Part shown: piece by piece, positions 8,442 through 17,655 of the stretch
Position numbering within the stretch: the stretch's first letter is position 1
Layout: each line of letters starts with the position of its first letter
Position numbers and translations under genes: made by a program
The notes under the pieces: generated by a model
The model's database searches: none
Seen by the model: the letters and a program-made list of their open reading frames with translations, nothing else
Told to the model about the DNA's origin: nothing
From: Halomonas socia
GTDB lineage: Bacteria; Pseudomonadota; Gammaproteobacteria; Pseudomonadales; Halomonadaceae
Length of the DNA stretch: 64,000 nt
Direction: 5' to 3'
Assembly (NCBI RefSeq): GCF_010977575.1
Contig: NZ_CP048812.1
Span: 4,526,001-4,590,000 of the forward strand

Positions 8442-10313
8442 ATGATGACCCAGCCTTATTTCGCGGCCCTTGGTGGTAACAAGACCGCACGATGCCTGCG
8501 CCAGCTGCTGACAATGATCCTGCTGCTGGTCTCTCCCTTGTCCATGGCTCAATCCTTCTTTGCCGAGGAGAGTGGCTTCCTGGCACCGGATCAGGCCTTT
8601 ACGCTATCACTCTCCCGTGAAGGGGATAGCCTGATGGCGCACTGGGAGATCGCCGATGAGCACTACCTGTATCGGCATACCTTCGAGGCCGACATCGACG
8701 GACGCTCATACGCACTCTCCCCGCCACGCGGTACATTGATCGAGGACGAGTTCTTTGGTGAATCCGAGGTATTCCACGACGCCGTGGAGCTGACGCTTCC
8801 GGTCGCAGATGCCGACCATGTCACCTTGACCTGGCAAGGCTGCGCTGAAGCTGGCTTGTGCTACCCGCCGCAGCAGAAACGTATCGAACTCGCCACATTA
8901 GCGCCATCAGATGCCTCTCCAGGGGATACGCCCCTCGCGTCCTCCTCCCCTCAAGCCCCTCAGGCAGAGGATCAGCAACTCGCCTCTCGACTCGCCAACG
9001 CGCCTCCACTGTGGGTACTGGGCGCCTTCTTCGCCATGGGGCTGCTGCTGACCTTCACACCATGCGTGCTACCGATGATCCCGATCCTCTCCAGCTTGAT
9101 CATCGGCGATCAACGCACCGCCAAGCCCACTGCCTGGCGCGGACTGGGACTGTCGCTGGCTTTCGTGATTCCCATGGCGATGACATACGCGTCTCTCGGC
9201 GTAGCCGCTGCCTTGGCGGGCGCCAACCTGCAGATGCTGTTTCAGGCACCGCTCTTCATCGGCATCTTCGCGGTTGTCTTCGTGCTCCTGGCCATGGCCA
9301 TGATGGGTGTCTTCGAATTGACGATTCCCCAAGGAGTGACTCAGCGCCTGGACGCAGCCTTATCACGGGTACGCGGCGGCCGTATTACGGGTGCCGCGGC
9401 CATGGGCGTGCTATCGGCGATCCTGGTCGGCCCTTGCATGACCGCGCCACTTGCCGGGGCACTGCTCTACATCGCCGAGACCGGCGATGCCTGGCACGGT
9501 GGACTCGCACTGCTGGCACTCGGTCTCGGCATGGGGGTGCCGCTGATCGCAGTGGGCACGCTGGGTCCCCGCCTACTACCCCGACCCGGTGCCTGGATGC
9601 TGCGTGTCCGCGTGGTATTCGGATTCGTGCTGTTGGGCATGGCCATCTGGTTCTCTACACGCATTCTGCCAGGACCACTCGGCCTGGCGCTCTGGGGAGC
9701 GCTGCTGGTCGGCATGGCGATCGCCAGCCTGCAGGTCGCCAGGGAACTGAAGGGCAAGCGTCTGGCAACCCCCTTTCTTCAGAGCCTGGCCTTCACGCTG
9801 GCGGCATGGGGGCTGATGGGGCTGGTAGGTGCAGGGCTGGGCGGTAGCGACATATCCCGCCCGTTGGCCCAACTGCCGCCCTCGCCGACATCGGCAGGCA
9901 ACGGCGCCGCCCCTGCCGACACGCTGACGTTCGATACGCTAGCCAACCAAGCGGCCCTCGACGATCGACTACACGAGGCATCAAGCGAGGGCATGTGGAC
10001 CATGCTCGAGTTCACTGCCGACTGGTGCATCACCTGCCAGATCATCGAGCGCGAGGTGTTCGGTGATAGCGAGGTGCAACGAGCGTTGAGCGACGTTGCG
10101 CGCTTGCAGGTGGATGTCACCGACTACACCGCCGACGACCGCGAGATCATGTCCGCGCTGGGCATCATCGGGCCACCCTCCATCCTGTTCTTCGGTCCGG
10201 ACGGTGACGAGAGACGCCACGCTCGCATCATCGGCGACATCGATGCCGATGGCTTTCTGCGGCGTCTCACAGAAGCGGGTCACACCACTCCCACCAGCCA
10301 AGAGATGTACTGA
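8442..10313 (+). CDS. dsbD: thiol:disulfide interchange protein DsbD
   Basis: DsbD (623 residues) carries electrons from cytoplasmic thioredoxin across the inner membrane to periplasmic thiol proteins. After a signal peptide (cleavage near SMAQS), the N-terminal alpha domain has the redox pair in CAEAGLCYPPQQK. The central membrane domain (about residues 190-475) has its cysteines in TFTPCVLPMIP and VGPCMTAPLAG. The C-terminal thioredoxin domain has DWCITCQIIE. All six catalytic cysteines are present. ATG at 8442 or 8445 is possible; GAGAGG lies just upstream. It is followed after three bases by the TlpA-like gene and then a second dsbG, an arrangement like PA2476-PA2480 of Pseudomonas aeruginosa. 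Confidence 0.95.
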   Translation: MMTQPYFAALGGNKTARCLRQLLTMILLLVSPLSMAQSFFAEESGFLAPDQAFTLSLSREGDSLMAHWEIADEHYLYRHTFEADIDGRSYALSPPRGTLIEDEFFGESEVFHDAVELTLPVADADHVTLTWQGCAEAGLCYPPQQKRIELATLAPSDASPGDTPLASSSPQAPQAEDQQLASRLANAPPLWVLGAFFAMGLLLTFTPCVLPMIPILSSLIIGDQRTAKPTAWRGLGLSLAFVIPMAMTYASLGVAAALAGANLQMLFQAPLFIGIFAVVFVLLAMAMMGVFELTIPQGVTQRLDAALSRVRGGRITGAAAMGVLSAILVGPCMTAPLAGALLYIAETGDAWHGGLALLALGLGMGVPLIAVGTLGPRLLPRPGAWMLRVRVVFGFVLLGMAIWFSTRILPGPLGLALWGALLVGMAIASLQVARELKGKRLATPFLQSLAFTLAAWGLMGLVGAGLGGSDISRPLAQLPPSPTSAGNGAAPADTLTFDTLANQAALDDRLHEASSEGMWTMLEFTADWCITCQIIEREVFGDSEVQRALSDVARLQVDVTDYTADDREIMSALGIIGPPSILFFGPDGDERRHARIIGDIDADGFLRRLTEAGHTTPTSQEMY

Positions 10314-10316
10314 ATC

Positions 10317-11132
10317 ATGCTGAATCATAGTATCGCCATTGGCCCACTGGGCTTCAGTATCGGCCAGGTCCTGTTGATGCTCAGCTTCGCCATCGCCCTG
10401 GCCGTCGGGGCCTGGGCGGGACGAGGGAGCCGTACGGGCGTCAGCGATACCCTCTTTACGCTGCTGCTGATCGCGTTACTCGGTGCCAGGCTGGTGTTCG
10501 TAGCGCGCTACTGGAGCAGCTACGACAGCCTCGCCGGCGTGCTGGACATTCGCGACCGCGGGTTCGATCCGTTCGGCGCGCTTGGGGCAGGTGCCCTCTA
10601 CATTGCCTGGCGCCTGTGGCAGGCACCCGCCCAGCGCCGGGCGCTGGCCGCCGCCCTATTCGGCGGTGCGCTGTCATGGAGCCTGCTTGCCGGTCCGTTG
10701 ACGCTGATGGACGCCACCTCGCGCCCGTTGCCGAGTGTCGAGCTGGTCACCCTGGAGGGCAGTGACACCTCGTTGCCGGCACTGGCCAACGCCGAGGGAC
10801 GCCCGCTGGTGGTCAACCTGTGGGCCAGCTGGTGCCCTCCCTGTCGCAGGGAGATGCCGGTGTTCGAAGAGGCCCAACACGCCCACGACGACATCACCTT
10901 CGTCTTCGTCAACCAGGGTGAGTCCTTGGCACAGGTGCAGCAGTTCCTGGAAGAGGAGGCCCTGCAACTCGACAACGTTCTGCTCGATGCTGCGCTCGAC
11001 CTGGGTGAAGTCACCGGCGCCGTGGCGATGCCCACCACGCTGTACTACGACGCTACGGGACAATTGGTGGATACCCACTTCGGAGAGCTATCGCGCGCCA
11101 CCCTGCAGCGTGGACTGCAACGCCTGCGCTAA
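10317..11132 (+). CDS. membrane-anchored TlpA-family thioredoxin-like disulfide reductase
   Basis: A 271-residue inner-membrane protein. The N-terminal half (residues 1-130) has several hydrophobic helices, including GPLGFSIGQVLLMLSFAIAL and LIALLGARLVFVARYW, of the Lgt-like type sometimes fused to redoxins. The C-terminal half (about 140-271) is a periplasmic thioredoxin fold with NLWASWCPPCRREMP and the cis-Pro loop VAMPTTLYYD. It lies three bases after dsbD and 26 bases before dsbG copy 2, so the three are probably co-transcribed. DsbD presumably reduces its CPPC site. Its substrate is unknown. Confidence 0.88.
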   Translation: MLNHSIAIGPLGFSIGQVLLMLSFAIALAVGAWAGRGSRTGVSDTLFTLLLIALLGARLVFVARYWSSYDSLAGVLDIRDRGFDPFGALGAGALYIAWRLWQAPAQRRALAAALFGGALSWSLLAGPLTLMDATSRPLPSVELVTLEGSDTSLPALANAEGRPLVVNLWASWCPPCRREMPVFEEAQHAHDDITFVFVNQGESLAQVQQFLEEEALQLDNVLLDAALDLGEVTGAVAMPTTLYYDATGQLVDTHFGELSRATLQRGLQRLR

Positions 11133-11158
11133 TTCACACCACATGGAGACCGTCTACC

Positions 11159-11917
11159 ATGCGACACCCCCTTGTACTGACCAGCACCCTGCTTGCCTGG
11201 TCACTGGCAACCCCGGCCCTGGCCGATGACCACTGGCCGGCACCGGTTCAGGCACTTGCCGAGCAGGGCTTGATGATCCATACCGAATTCGATGCTCCCG
11301 GCGGGCTGAGGGGCTTTGCGTCGAGCTATCCCACCGGCGAGGCCACCATCTACCTCATGCCGGACGGAGAGCACGCCATCGTCGGCACCCTGGTGGATGA
11401 ACAGGGCAGCGACCTGTCCAGTCCGGCACTCGACAGGTACGTGCGTGCCGAGCAGTATGCCGAAGTGTGGCAAGACCTGGAGGCGAGCCACTGGATCGCC
11501 GACGGTGACCCGGAAGCAACGCGGATCGTCTATACCTTCACCGATCCCAACTGCCCCTTCTGCCGGCAGCTATGGCAAGCCACCCGACCGTGGGTCGATG
11601 CGGGGGAGGTTCAGTTGCGCCACGTAATGGTCGGTATCCTGCGCAGCGACAGCCCTGCCCAGGCCGCCGTACTCCTGGGCAGTGACGACCCGGCGGCGGC
11701 CCTCGACGAGCATCACCGACAACAAACCGACCTCGCCATCGAAGCGCAACCGCGTGCCATCGAAGAGCAGGTCTATACCAACAATCAGCTTTTCGAAAGC
11801 CTGGGGTTCATGGCCACTCCCACCACACTCTTCCAGGCGGGTGACAGAATCGAGCGGATCGAGGGCATGCCCGACGCCGAACGGCTCGAGCAAGCGATGG
11901 GTGGGCCGGCGCCCTGA
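11159..11917 (+). CDS. dsbG: thiol:disulfide interchange protein DsbG-like (copy 2)
   Basis: A 252-residue periplasmic DsbG/DsbC-family protein with signal peptide MRHPLVLTSTLLAWSLATPA ending in LADD. The dimerisation domain is followed by a thioredoxin domain with DPNCPFCRQL and the cis-Pro loop MATPTTLF. It resembles copy 1 at 7569 throughout, including the shared segments GEVQLRHVMVG and DGEHAIVGTL, but its active site is CPFC rather than CPYC. It is last in the dsbD operon. It meets the histidine kinase gene tail to tail with a 19-base gap. The duplication either side of dsbD suggests one copy came with the dsbD cassette. Confidence 0.92.
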   Translation: MRHPLVLTSTLLAWSLATPALADDHWPAPVQALAEQGLMIHTEFDAPGGLRGFASSYPTGEATIYLMPDGEHAIVGTLVDEQGSDLSSPALDRYVRAEQYAEVWQDLEASHWIADGDPEATRIVYTFTDPNCPFCRQLWQATRPWVDAGEVQLRHVMVGILRSDSPAQAAVLLGSDDPAAALDEHHRQQTDLAIEAQPRAIEEQVYTNNQLFESLGFMATPTTLFQAGDRIERIEGMPDAERLEQAMGGPAP

Positions 11918-11936
11918 TCGCCTGGTATCGAGTAAC

Positions 11937-13268
11937 TTACCTAGCATGGCAAGGCAGACTGACGTGCGCCTCGAACCCGCTGTCGAGGGTCTGGAAGACG
12001 AGCCGTCCATCGACGTGGTCGAGGATGGCCTGAACGATCGCCAGCCCAAGGCCGACGCCCGATGAGTCGGCGCGATGCCAGAAACGCTGGGTCACCTTCT
12101 CAAGCGACTCGGCGGCGATGCCGCAGCCCTGATCGGCAATCCGCACCGCGACCCGCTCGATGCCATCGCCACAGGACGGTTCGATTGCCGCCGAGAGGCT
12201 CACCTCAGCCTCGTCAGGCCCATGGACGAGCGCATTGTCGAGCAGGTTACGCACGACCAGGCTCAACATTTCACACGACAGTGCGACCGTCACCGCGGGG
12301 ATCTCACCGGACACTCGCACGCGCTGGTGACCGGCGCGCACTCGTGCCTCATCGACACAATGCACAAGCATCTCGCTCAAGCAGCAAGCGCCGCTCGATG
12401 CCCCCTCATCGCTGGTGTCGATGCGGGCCAGCGCCAGTAACTGTTCGAGGGTGCCCTCCAGTCGAGTGACGCCCTCGGTTGCCTGCAGCAGCGCGTGTCG
12501 AGATGCGCGCTCATCCACCCGCATTGCCACCTGCAGGTGGGTCTTGATGGCGGTCAGCGGGGTACGTAATTCATGGGCGGCATCCGCTGAGAACTGCTGC
12601 TCTCGGGAGATACTCCGGCGCATTCTCGACAACAGCCCATTCAGCGTCCGCGCCAAGGGGCCAAGCTCCTGCGGCAGTGCCCGGCTGGTAACCGGCGATA
12701 AATCGTCGCGATCCCTTAGTTCGAGCTCCCGACACCAATGGTCGAGGGGTCTAAGCGAGCGCCAAACGCCCAGTGCAACCGCCACCAGGCTCCCCAAAAG
12801 TGCTATCACAAAAGGCACGACGGCGACCATGGCGATGTTACCGAGCAGTTGCCGACGCTCGTCGACCCGTTCGGCGGTAGTAATACGCACACCGTCATGG
12901 ACGAGCGTATAGACCCGCCACGACACCTCTCCCTCTTGCCGATAGGTGTATCCCGGCTCGGCCTCATCGAGCACCCCGTCGAGCCCGGAATGTGTGCTGG
13001 CGAGCCGCTCTCCTTGGGAAGTGGAGACCCGGCATGCCATCCCCTCGAAAGGGACGCTCATCGACAGCTGTCTGTCGCTCGATAGGGAGGATGCATCAGG
13101 CAGGCGCACCACGAGATCTGCCACCATGCGTGCCGACTGCGCAAGGCGCCGGTCGAGCGTGCGTTCCACCTCGTCACGCAGATCCCACATCAACCAAGCC
13201 GCCGCCGCGCCCCAGGTCAGCAGCAGGGTGAGCCCCAACGTCCACGACAGTCTGGCCCGCAGACTCAT
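11937..13268 (-). CDS. two-component sensor histidine kinase (DsbS-like)
   Basis: A 443-residue inner-membrane kinase with transmembrane helices at about 8-28 and 143-170 flanking a periplasmic sensor loop of about 110 residues. The loop has a single Cys, residue 79 in FEGMACRV. HAMP and HisKA regions follow, with the phospho-acceptor His232 in ADAAHELRTPLTAIK, then the ATPase domain with VVRNLLDNALVHG and GVGLGLAIVQAIL. It overlaps the response regulator by four bases. Its place beside dsbD and dsbG matches the DsbRS system of Pseudomonas, described as copper-responsive; the signal here is inferred from that context. Confidence 0.9.
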   Translation of the reverse strand: MSLRARLSWTLGLTLLLTWGAAAAWLMWDLRDEVERTLDRRLAQSARMVADLVVRLPDASSLSSDRQLSMSVPFEGMACRVSTSQGERLASTHSGLDGVLDEAEPGYTYRQEGEVSWRVYTLVHDGVRITTAERVDERRQLLGNIAMVAVVPFVIALLGSLVAVALGVWRSLRPLDHWCRELELRDRDDLSPVTSRALPQELGPLARTLNGLLSRMRRSISREQQFSADAAHELRTPLTAIKTHLQVAMRVDERASRHALLQATEGVTRLEGTLEQLLALARIDTSDEGASSGACCLSEMLVHCVDEARVRAGHQRVRVSGEIPAVTVALSCEMLSLVVRNLLDNALVHGPDEAEVSLSAAIEPSCGDGIERVAVRIADQGCGIAAESLEKVTQRFWHRADSSGVGLGLAIVQAILDHVDGRLVFQTLDSGFEAHVSLPCHAR

Positions 13269-13966
13269 GTCTGCTGCCTACGTATCGACACCATGTCGTG
13301 CAGCGTCTGCGCGGTTCCCAGACGATACCCGAGGCCGCGTACGGTCTCGATCACCTCAGCCCCCAGCTTGCGTCGCAGATGGTGAAGATGGACGTTCAAC
13401 GCATTGCTCTCCACGCTGTCGTTGAAGCCATAGAGGCTGTCGTGCAGGCGCGCCGCACTCAGCACCTGACCTGGCGCCTGCAGGAACGTTTCGAGCAGCG
13501 CCGTCTCGCGACGCGACAGTGACACATGGTGCCCTGCCATGGTTAAACCTCGCGTACGCGGATCGAAGCGCAGGGGACCATGCACGATGTCGGGGCTCGC
13601 ACGGCCCGCTGCACGCCTCAGCAAGGCATGCAAGCGTGCAATCAACTCATCCAGGTCGAATGGCTTGACCAGGTAATCATCGGCCCCCACGGAGAGCCCT
13701 TCGATGCGATGCTCGATGGCATCTAGTGCGGTCAGCATCAGCACCGGCACCCCTATCTCTCTAACCCGCCACTGACGCAACAGGTCGATCCCGTCGCCAT
13801 CCGTCAAACGGCGATCTAGCACCACGACATCACTTTGCAATACGCTCAGTGCGTGATCAGCAGCCGACAGCGACCCAACTACCTCCACCGACCAGCCAGC
13901 ATGCTCTAGCCCTGCGCGAATGCCCGAGGCCACCAAGGCATCGTCCTCAACGATCAGCACATGCAT
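13265..13966 (-). CDS. OmpR/PhoB-family response regulator (DsbR-like)
   Basis: A 233-residue DNA-binding response regulator. The receiver domain starts MHVLIVEDDALVASG and has the phospho-Asp51 in VVVLDRRLTDGD, then MLTALDA and the Lys in YLVKPFDLDEL. The C-terminal winged helix (about 125-225) has LSRRETALLETFL and NVHLHHLRRKLG with the closing ETVRGLGYRLG. I chose the ATG at 13966 because it opens the receiver fold directly; a start at 13981 would add five residues. It probably acts on the dsbD promoter, possibly at 8378-8394. The stop overlaps the kinase start. Confidence 0.91.
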   Translation of the reverse strand: MHVLIVEDDALVASGIRAGLEHAGWSVEVVGSLSAADHALSVLQSDVVVLDRRLTDGDGIDLLRQWRVREIGVPVLMLTALDAIEHRIEGLSVGADDYLVKPFDLDELIARLHALLRRAAGRASPDIVHGPLRFDPRTRGLTMAGHHVSLSRRETALLETFLQAPGQVLSAARLHDSLYGFNDSVESNALNVHLHHLRRKLGAEVIETVRGLGYRLGTAQTLHDMVSIRRQQT

Positions 13967-13993
13967 CGCCACCACACCCATCGATGAACTCGA

Positions 13994-14413
13994 TCATGCG
14001 ACCTTCCGGGCCACATACCAACCTGCCACCATCGCTACCAGCATCGCCACCAAGGGCAGCGACAGACCGGCGATGGAGGCGATCGCCGGCCCCGGGCAGT
14101 AGCCGGAGAGCCCCCAGCCGATGCCGAACAGGGCAGCCCCCCCGATCAGCCGGCCGTCGAGGTCCTGGCGAGTCGGCAGCTGGAAGGCCTCGCCGTAGAT
14201 CGGGGCCGTGCGCTTGAAGACCAGGCGATAGCCGATGAAGTTGGTGACCACGGCACCACCGAGCACGAACATCAGGGTCGGGTCCCAGGCGCCAAAGAGG
14301 TCGAGGAAACCCAGCACCCGCGCCGGATCGGTCATCCCGGAAATCGCCAGGCCGAGGCCGAACAGCAGGCCGGCGATGTAGCCCATCACTGGCTTCAAGG
14401 TCTCGGTCTTCAT
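13994..14413 (-). CDS. YeeE/YedE-type transporter subunit (DUF6691)
   Basis: A 139-residue membrane protein with about four helices that forms the second half of a split YeeE/YedE sulfur-compound transporter. Typical pieces are LFGLGLAISGMTDPARVLGF and GIGWGLSGYCPGPAIASI, the latter holding the conserved Cys thought to contact the sulfur substrate. Its ATG overlaps the end of the partner gene by four bases, so the two are translationally coupled. It closes the sulfur island next to the response regulator gene. Confidence 0.88.
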   Translation of the reverse strand: MKTETLKPVMGYIAGLLFGLGLAISGMTDPARVLGFLDLFGAWDPTLMFVLGGAVVTNFIGYRLVFKRTAPIYGEAFQLPTRQDLDGRLIGGAALFGIGWGLSGYCPGPAIASIAGLSLPLVAMLVAMVAGWYVARKVA

Positions 14414-14883
14414 GCACCACCTCCGACCACATGCCGCATCACGTAGACGGTGATGATCGCCGCCACCAGGAAGGTCAGGGTCGCCACCATGGAGCGCGGT
14501 GAGAGGCGCGCCAGGCCGCAGACACCGTGACCGCTGGTGCAGCCGCTACCGAGCCCGGTCCCCACGCCGACCAGCAGGCCGGCCACGAGCATCAGCGCCA
14601 CGCCGCCGGCGGGGGCGCCGATCACCTGGCCTGTCACGTCGATCCCAGTGCCGGCCACGTTGCCGAGCCCGCCGCCGAGCAGCATCAGCAGGAGGGGCCC
14701 GCTGATCAAGCCCAGCAGGAAGGTCAGCCGCCAGGCGCTGTCGCCCCTGGGCCGAACCGTGATCAGGTTGCCGATGATGCCGCTGATGCCGGCGATGCGG
14801 CCTAGCGTGGCCATCAGCCAGGTGGCGGACAGGCCAATCAGGATACCGCCGGCCAGTCCAGACAGGGATGAGCTCCAGTCCAC
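14410..14883 (-). CDS. YeeE/YedE family transporter subunit
   Basis: A 157-residue membrane protein, first half of the split YeeE/YedE pair; related proteins import thiosulfate or other sulfur species. The signature GVGTGLGSGCTSGHGVCG has two conserved cysteines, followed by LARLSPRSMVATLTFL. The start is GTG with AAGGAG upstream. It lies 12 bases after the SulP gene and overlaps the DUF6691 gene, so all three are probably one transcript. The substrate is inferred from family and context only. Confidence 0.88.
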   Translation of the reverse strand: MDWSSSLSGLAGGILIGLSATWLMATLGRIAGISGIIGNLITVRPRGDSAWRLTFLLGLISGPLLLMLLGGGLGNVAGTGIDVTGQVIGAPAGGVALMLVAGLLVGVGTGLGSGCTSGHGVCGLARLSPRSMVATLTFLVAAIITVYVMRHVVGGGA

Positions 14884-14895
14884 TTTCTCTCTCCT

Positions 14896-16704
14896 TCAGT
14901 GCATCCGCGGATGCGGGTGTGTCGAATCATCGATGGGGGAATCGAGTGTCGTGCCCATCTGCAGCTCGGCGCAGCGGCGCGACAGGCTGCCGTCGCTCTC
15001 GCCGCGCAGCTCCTGCCAGGCATCGAAGGTGCTGAGGAACACCTTGCCGGTCATCTCGTGGCAGAACTCGGTGTGCTGCAGGCGATCCATCACCGGCCCC
15101 TTGACCTCGGCCAGGTGCAGGGCGACGCCGGAATCCTTGAGCCGCGCGTTGATCGCCTCCAGGCTCTCCAGGGCCGAGGCGTCGATGACGTTGACCGCCT
15201 GGCAGGCCAGCACGATGTGGGCCAGGCCCGGCTGGCGAGCGGCCAGCGCCATCACGGTATCTTCCAGGTAGCGGGCGTTGGCGAAGTAGAGGCTCTCGTC
15301 AACGCGCAGGATCGCCAGGCGCGGGTCGGTCTCCACCGCGTGGCGCTCCACGTTGCGAAAGTGCTCGCTGCCCGGCACCAGGCCCACCACCGCGCTGTGC
15401 GGGCGGCTGGTGCGGTAGAGGTGCAGCGCCAGCGACAGCCCCACCCCGGCCATGATGCCGCTCTCCACGCCGACGACCAGGGTCACGGCGATGGTCGCCA
15501 GCATGGCGGCGAAATCGCTGCGCGAGTAGGCCCAGGTGCGCCGGATAGCCGGGATGTCCACCAGCGAGAGCACCGCCACGATGATGGTGGCCGCCAGGGT
15601 GGCGATGGGCAGGTAGGCGATCAGCGGGGTGAGCAGCAGCACCGCCAAGGCGATGCCCAGGGCAGTGAAGGCGCCGGCCGCCGGGGTCTCGGCGCCGGCA
15701 TCGAAATTGACCACCGAACGGGCGAAGCCGCCGGTGACCGGCATGCCCCCGGTGAAGGAGGCCGCGATGTTGGAGGTCCCCAGCCCCACCAGCTCCTGGT
15801 CGGGGTCGATGCGCTGGCGACGCTTGGCGGCGAGGGTCTGGCCCACCGACACCGACTCCACGAAGCCGACGATGCTGATCAGCAGCGCCGCCACGAACAG
15901 CTGGCTCCACAGGCCGCTGTCGACGCCGGGCAGGGTCAGCGGCGGCAGACCCGCAGGCACCGCCCCCACCACGGCCACACCGCGCTCGTCGAGGCCGTAC
16001 CGCCAGGTGACCAGGATCGTCACCGCCACGGCGAGAATCGGCGCGGCCTTGGTCAGCATGTCGGCCGGCCGGCCCGGCACGCCGAGGCGCACCAGGGCGG
16101 ACTTGAGCCAGCGCCGGGCGGCGTAGAGGAAGGCCAGCACCGAGAGCCCGATCGCCAGGGTCGGGGCGTTGACCTGCCCAAGGCTGCCGGCCAGTCCAAG
16201 GAGCAACTCGATCAGGTTATGGCCGCCGGCTTCGACCCCCAGCACATGCTTGAGCTGGCTCGCCGCGATGATCAGCCCGGTGGCAGTGATAAAGCCGGAG
16301 ATCACCGGATGGCTGAGGAAGTTGGCCAGAAAGCCCAGCCTCGCCACCCCCATCAGGGTAAGGATCAACCCCGACATCAGCGCCAGCACCAGCGCCGCGC
16401 CGAGGTACTCCGGGGTACCCTGGGGGGCGATCTGCCCGATCGCCGCCGCGGTCATCAGCGAGACCACCGCCACCGGCCCCACCGAGAGGGTGCGGCTGGT
16501 GCCGAACACCGCATAGACCACCAGCGGCGCGATGCTGGCGTAGAGGCCCACCTCCGGCGGCAGCCCGGCCAGCATGGCATAGGCCAGCGACTGCGGGATC
16601 AGCATGATGGTGACGACCACCGCCGCCAGCAGGTCGCTGCCCAGGGTGGCGCGGCCGTAGCCGGGCAGCCACTGCAGGATAGGCAGGTAGCGCTTGGGGT
16701 TCAC
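14896..16704 (-). CDS. SulP family inorganic anion transporter with STAS domain
   Basis: A 602-residue inner-membrane carrier of the SLC26/SulP family, likely for sulfate or a related anion. The membrane domain (about 20-430) includes MLIPQSLAYAMLAGLPPEVG and the conserved LVGLGTSNIAASFTGGMPVT. The C-terminal STAS domain (about 450-565) includes LAILRVDESLYFANARYLED and ACQAVNVIDASALESLE. I chose the GTG at 16704, which has GAGG seven bases upstream; a TTG two codons earlier is possible. It lies ten bases after the persulfide dioxygenase-like gene in the sulfur island. Anion specificity cannot be read from sequence. Confidence 0.92.
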   Translation of the reverse strand: MNPKRYLPILQWLPGYGRATLGSDLLAAVVVTIMLIPQSLAYAMLAGLPPEVGLYASIAPLVVYAVFGTSRTLSVGPVAVVSLMTAAAIGQIAPQGTPEYLGAALVLALMSGLILTLMGVARLGFLANFLSHPVISGFITATGLIIAASQLKHVLGVEAGGHNLIELLLGLAGSLGQVNAPTLAIGLSVLAFLYAARRWLKSALVRLGVPGRPADMLTKAAPILAVAVTILVTWRYGLDERGVAVVGAVPAGLPPLTLPGVDSGLWSQLFVAALLISIVGFVESVSVGQTLAAKRRQRIDPDQELVGLGTSNIAASFTGGMPVTGGFARSVVNFDAGAETPAAGAFTALGIALAVLLLTPLIAYLPIATLAATIIVAVLSLVDIPAIRRTWAYSRSDFAAMLATIAVTLVVGVESGIMAGVGLSLALHLYRTSRPHSAVVGLVPGSEHFRNVERHAVETDPRLAILRVDESLYFANARYLEDTVMALAARQPGLAHIVLACQAVNVIDASALESLEAINARLKDSGVALHLAEVKGPVMDRLQHTEFCHEMTGKVFLSTFDAWQELRGESDGSLSRRCAELQMGTTLDSPIDDSTHPHPRMH

Positions 16705-16714
16705 GGGCAAGGCC

Positions 16715-17596
16715 TCAGAAGGTATTGATCGGCACCTTGAGATAAACCTGGCCGTTACCCTCTGCAGGCGGCATCTCTCCAGCGCGCATATTGACCTGCA
16801 CCGAGGGGATGATCAGCTTGGGCATGCCGAGGGTCGCGTCGCGCTCGGTACGCATCTTAACGAATGCCTCTTCGCTGATGCCCTCGTGCACGTGGACGTT
16901 GTAACGACGCTGCTCCGCCACGCTGGTCTCGTGCTGGTACTCCTCGCGGCCCGGCGCCTTGTAGTCGTGGCACAGGAAGATCCGGGTCTCGCCGGGCAGG
17001 GCCAGCACCTTCTGGATGGAGCGGTAGAGGGTGCGGGCATCGCCGCCGGGGAAGTCGCAGCGGGCGGTGCCGTAGTCGGGCATGAACAGGGTATCGCCGA
17101 CGAAGGCAGCGTCGCCGATCACATAGGTCAGGCAGGCCGGGGTGTGGCCCGGCGTGTGCAGTACCCGCCCTTCCAGCTGGCCGATGCGGAAGGTGTCGCC
17201 CTCCTCGAACAGGCGGTCGAACTGGCTGCCGTCGCGGGCGAACTCGGTGCCGGCATTGAACGCCTTGCCGAAGATTTCCTGCACCTCGATGATCCTGGCG
17301 CCGATGCCGGTCTTGCCGCCCAGCCGCTCATGCAGGTAAGGCGCCGCGGAGAGATGGTCGGCGTGCACGTGGGTCTCGAGGATCCACTCCACCGTCAGGT
17401 CATTGTCACGCACGAAGGAGATGATCTCATCGGCGGAGCGCACGTCGGTGCGCCCGGCGGCATAGTCGAAGTCGAGCACCGAGTCGAGGATGGCACAGGC
17501 GCGACTCGCGGGGTCTTGCACCACATAGCTGAAGGTATTGGTCGGCTCGTCGAAGAAGTGAGTGACGAGTGGCCGGGGCGCGTTGGTACTGGACAT
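16715..17596 (-). CDS. MBL-fold persulfide dioxygenase-like hydrolase (Blh/ETHE1 type)
   Basis: A 293-residue metallo-beta-lactamase-fold enzyme of the ETHE1/Blh group, which oxidises glutathione persulfide to sulfite and protects against sulfide. Iron ligands are visible in ETHVHADHLSAA, LHTPGHTPACLTY and the group signature YGTARCDFPGGDA, with FLCHDYKAPGRE near the end. The start at 17596 has GGAGG eight bases upstream; an upstream ATG adds 18 residues lacking similarity. It heads the run of SulP and YeeE/YedE genes, a context typical of BigR-controlled sulfide-detoxification loci, though no BigR gene or fused rhodanese is present here. Confidence 0.92.
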   Translation of the reverse strand: MSSTNAPRPLVTHFFDEPTNTFSYVVQDPASRACAILDSVLDFDYAAGRTDVRSADEIISFVRDNDLTVEWILETHVHADHLSAAPYLHERLGGKTGIGARIIEVQEIFGKAFNAGTEFARDGSQFDRLFEEGDTFRIGQLEGRVLHTPGHTPACLTYVIGDAAFVGDTLFMPDYGTARCDFPGGDARTLYRSIQKVLALPGETRIFLCHDYKAPGREEYQHETSVAEQRRYNVHVHEGISEEAFVKMRTERDATLGMPKLIIPSVQVNMRAGEMPPAEGNGQVYLKVPINTF

Positions 17597-17655
17597 GGAT
17601 GCAGCCTCCATCGAAGTCATGCTATCGAATATGGCATCATCGTAGCGCAAAAAAT

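Noticed and set aside
14899-16728. A 609-codon plus-strand frame opposite the SulP gene
   Set aside because: It is a His- and Gln-rich antisense shadow; the minus strand has the complete SulP and STAS signatures.
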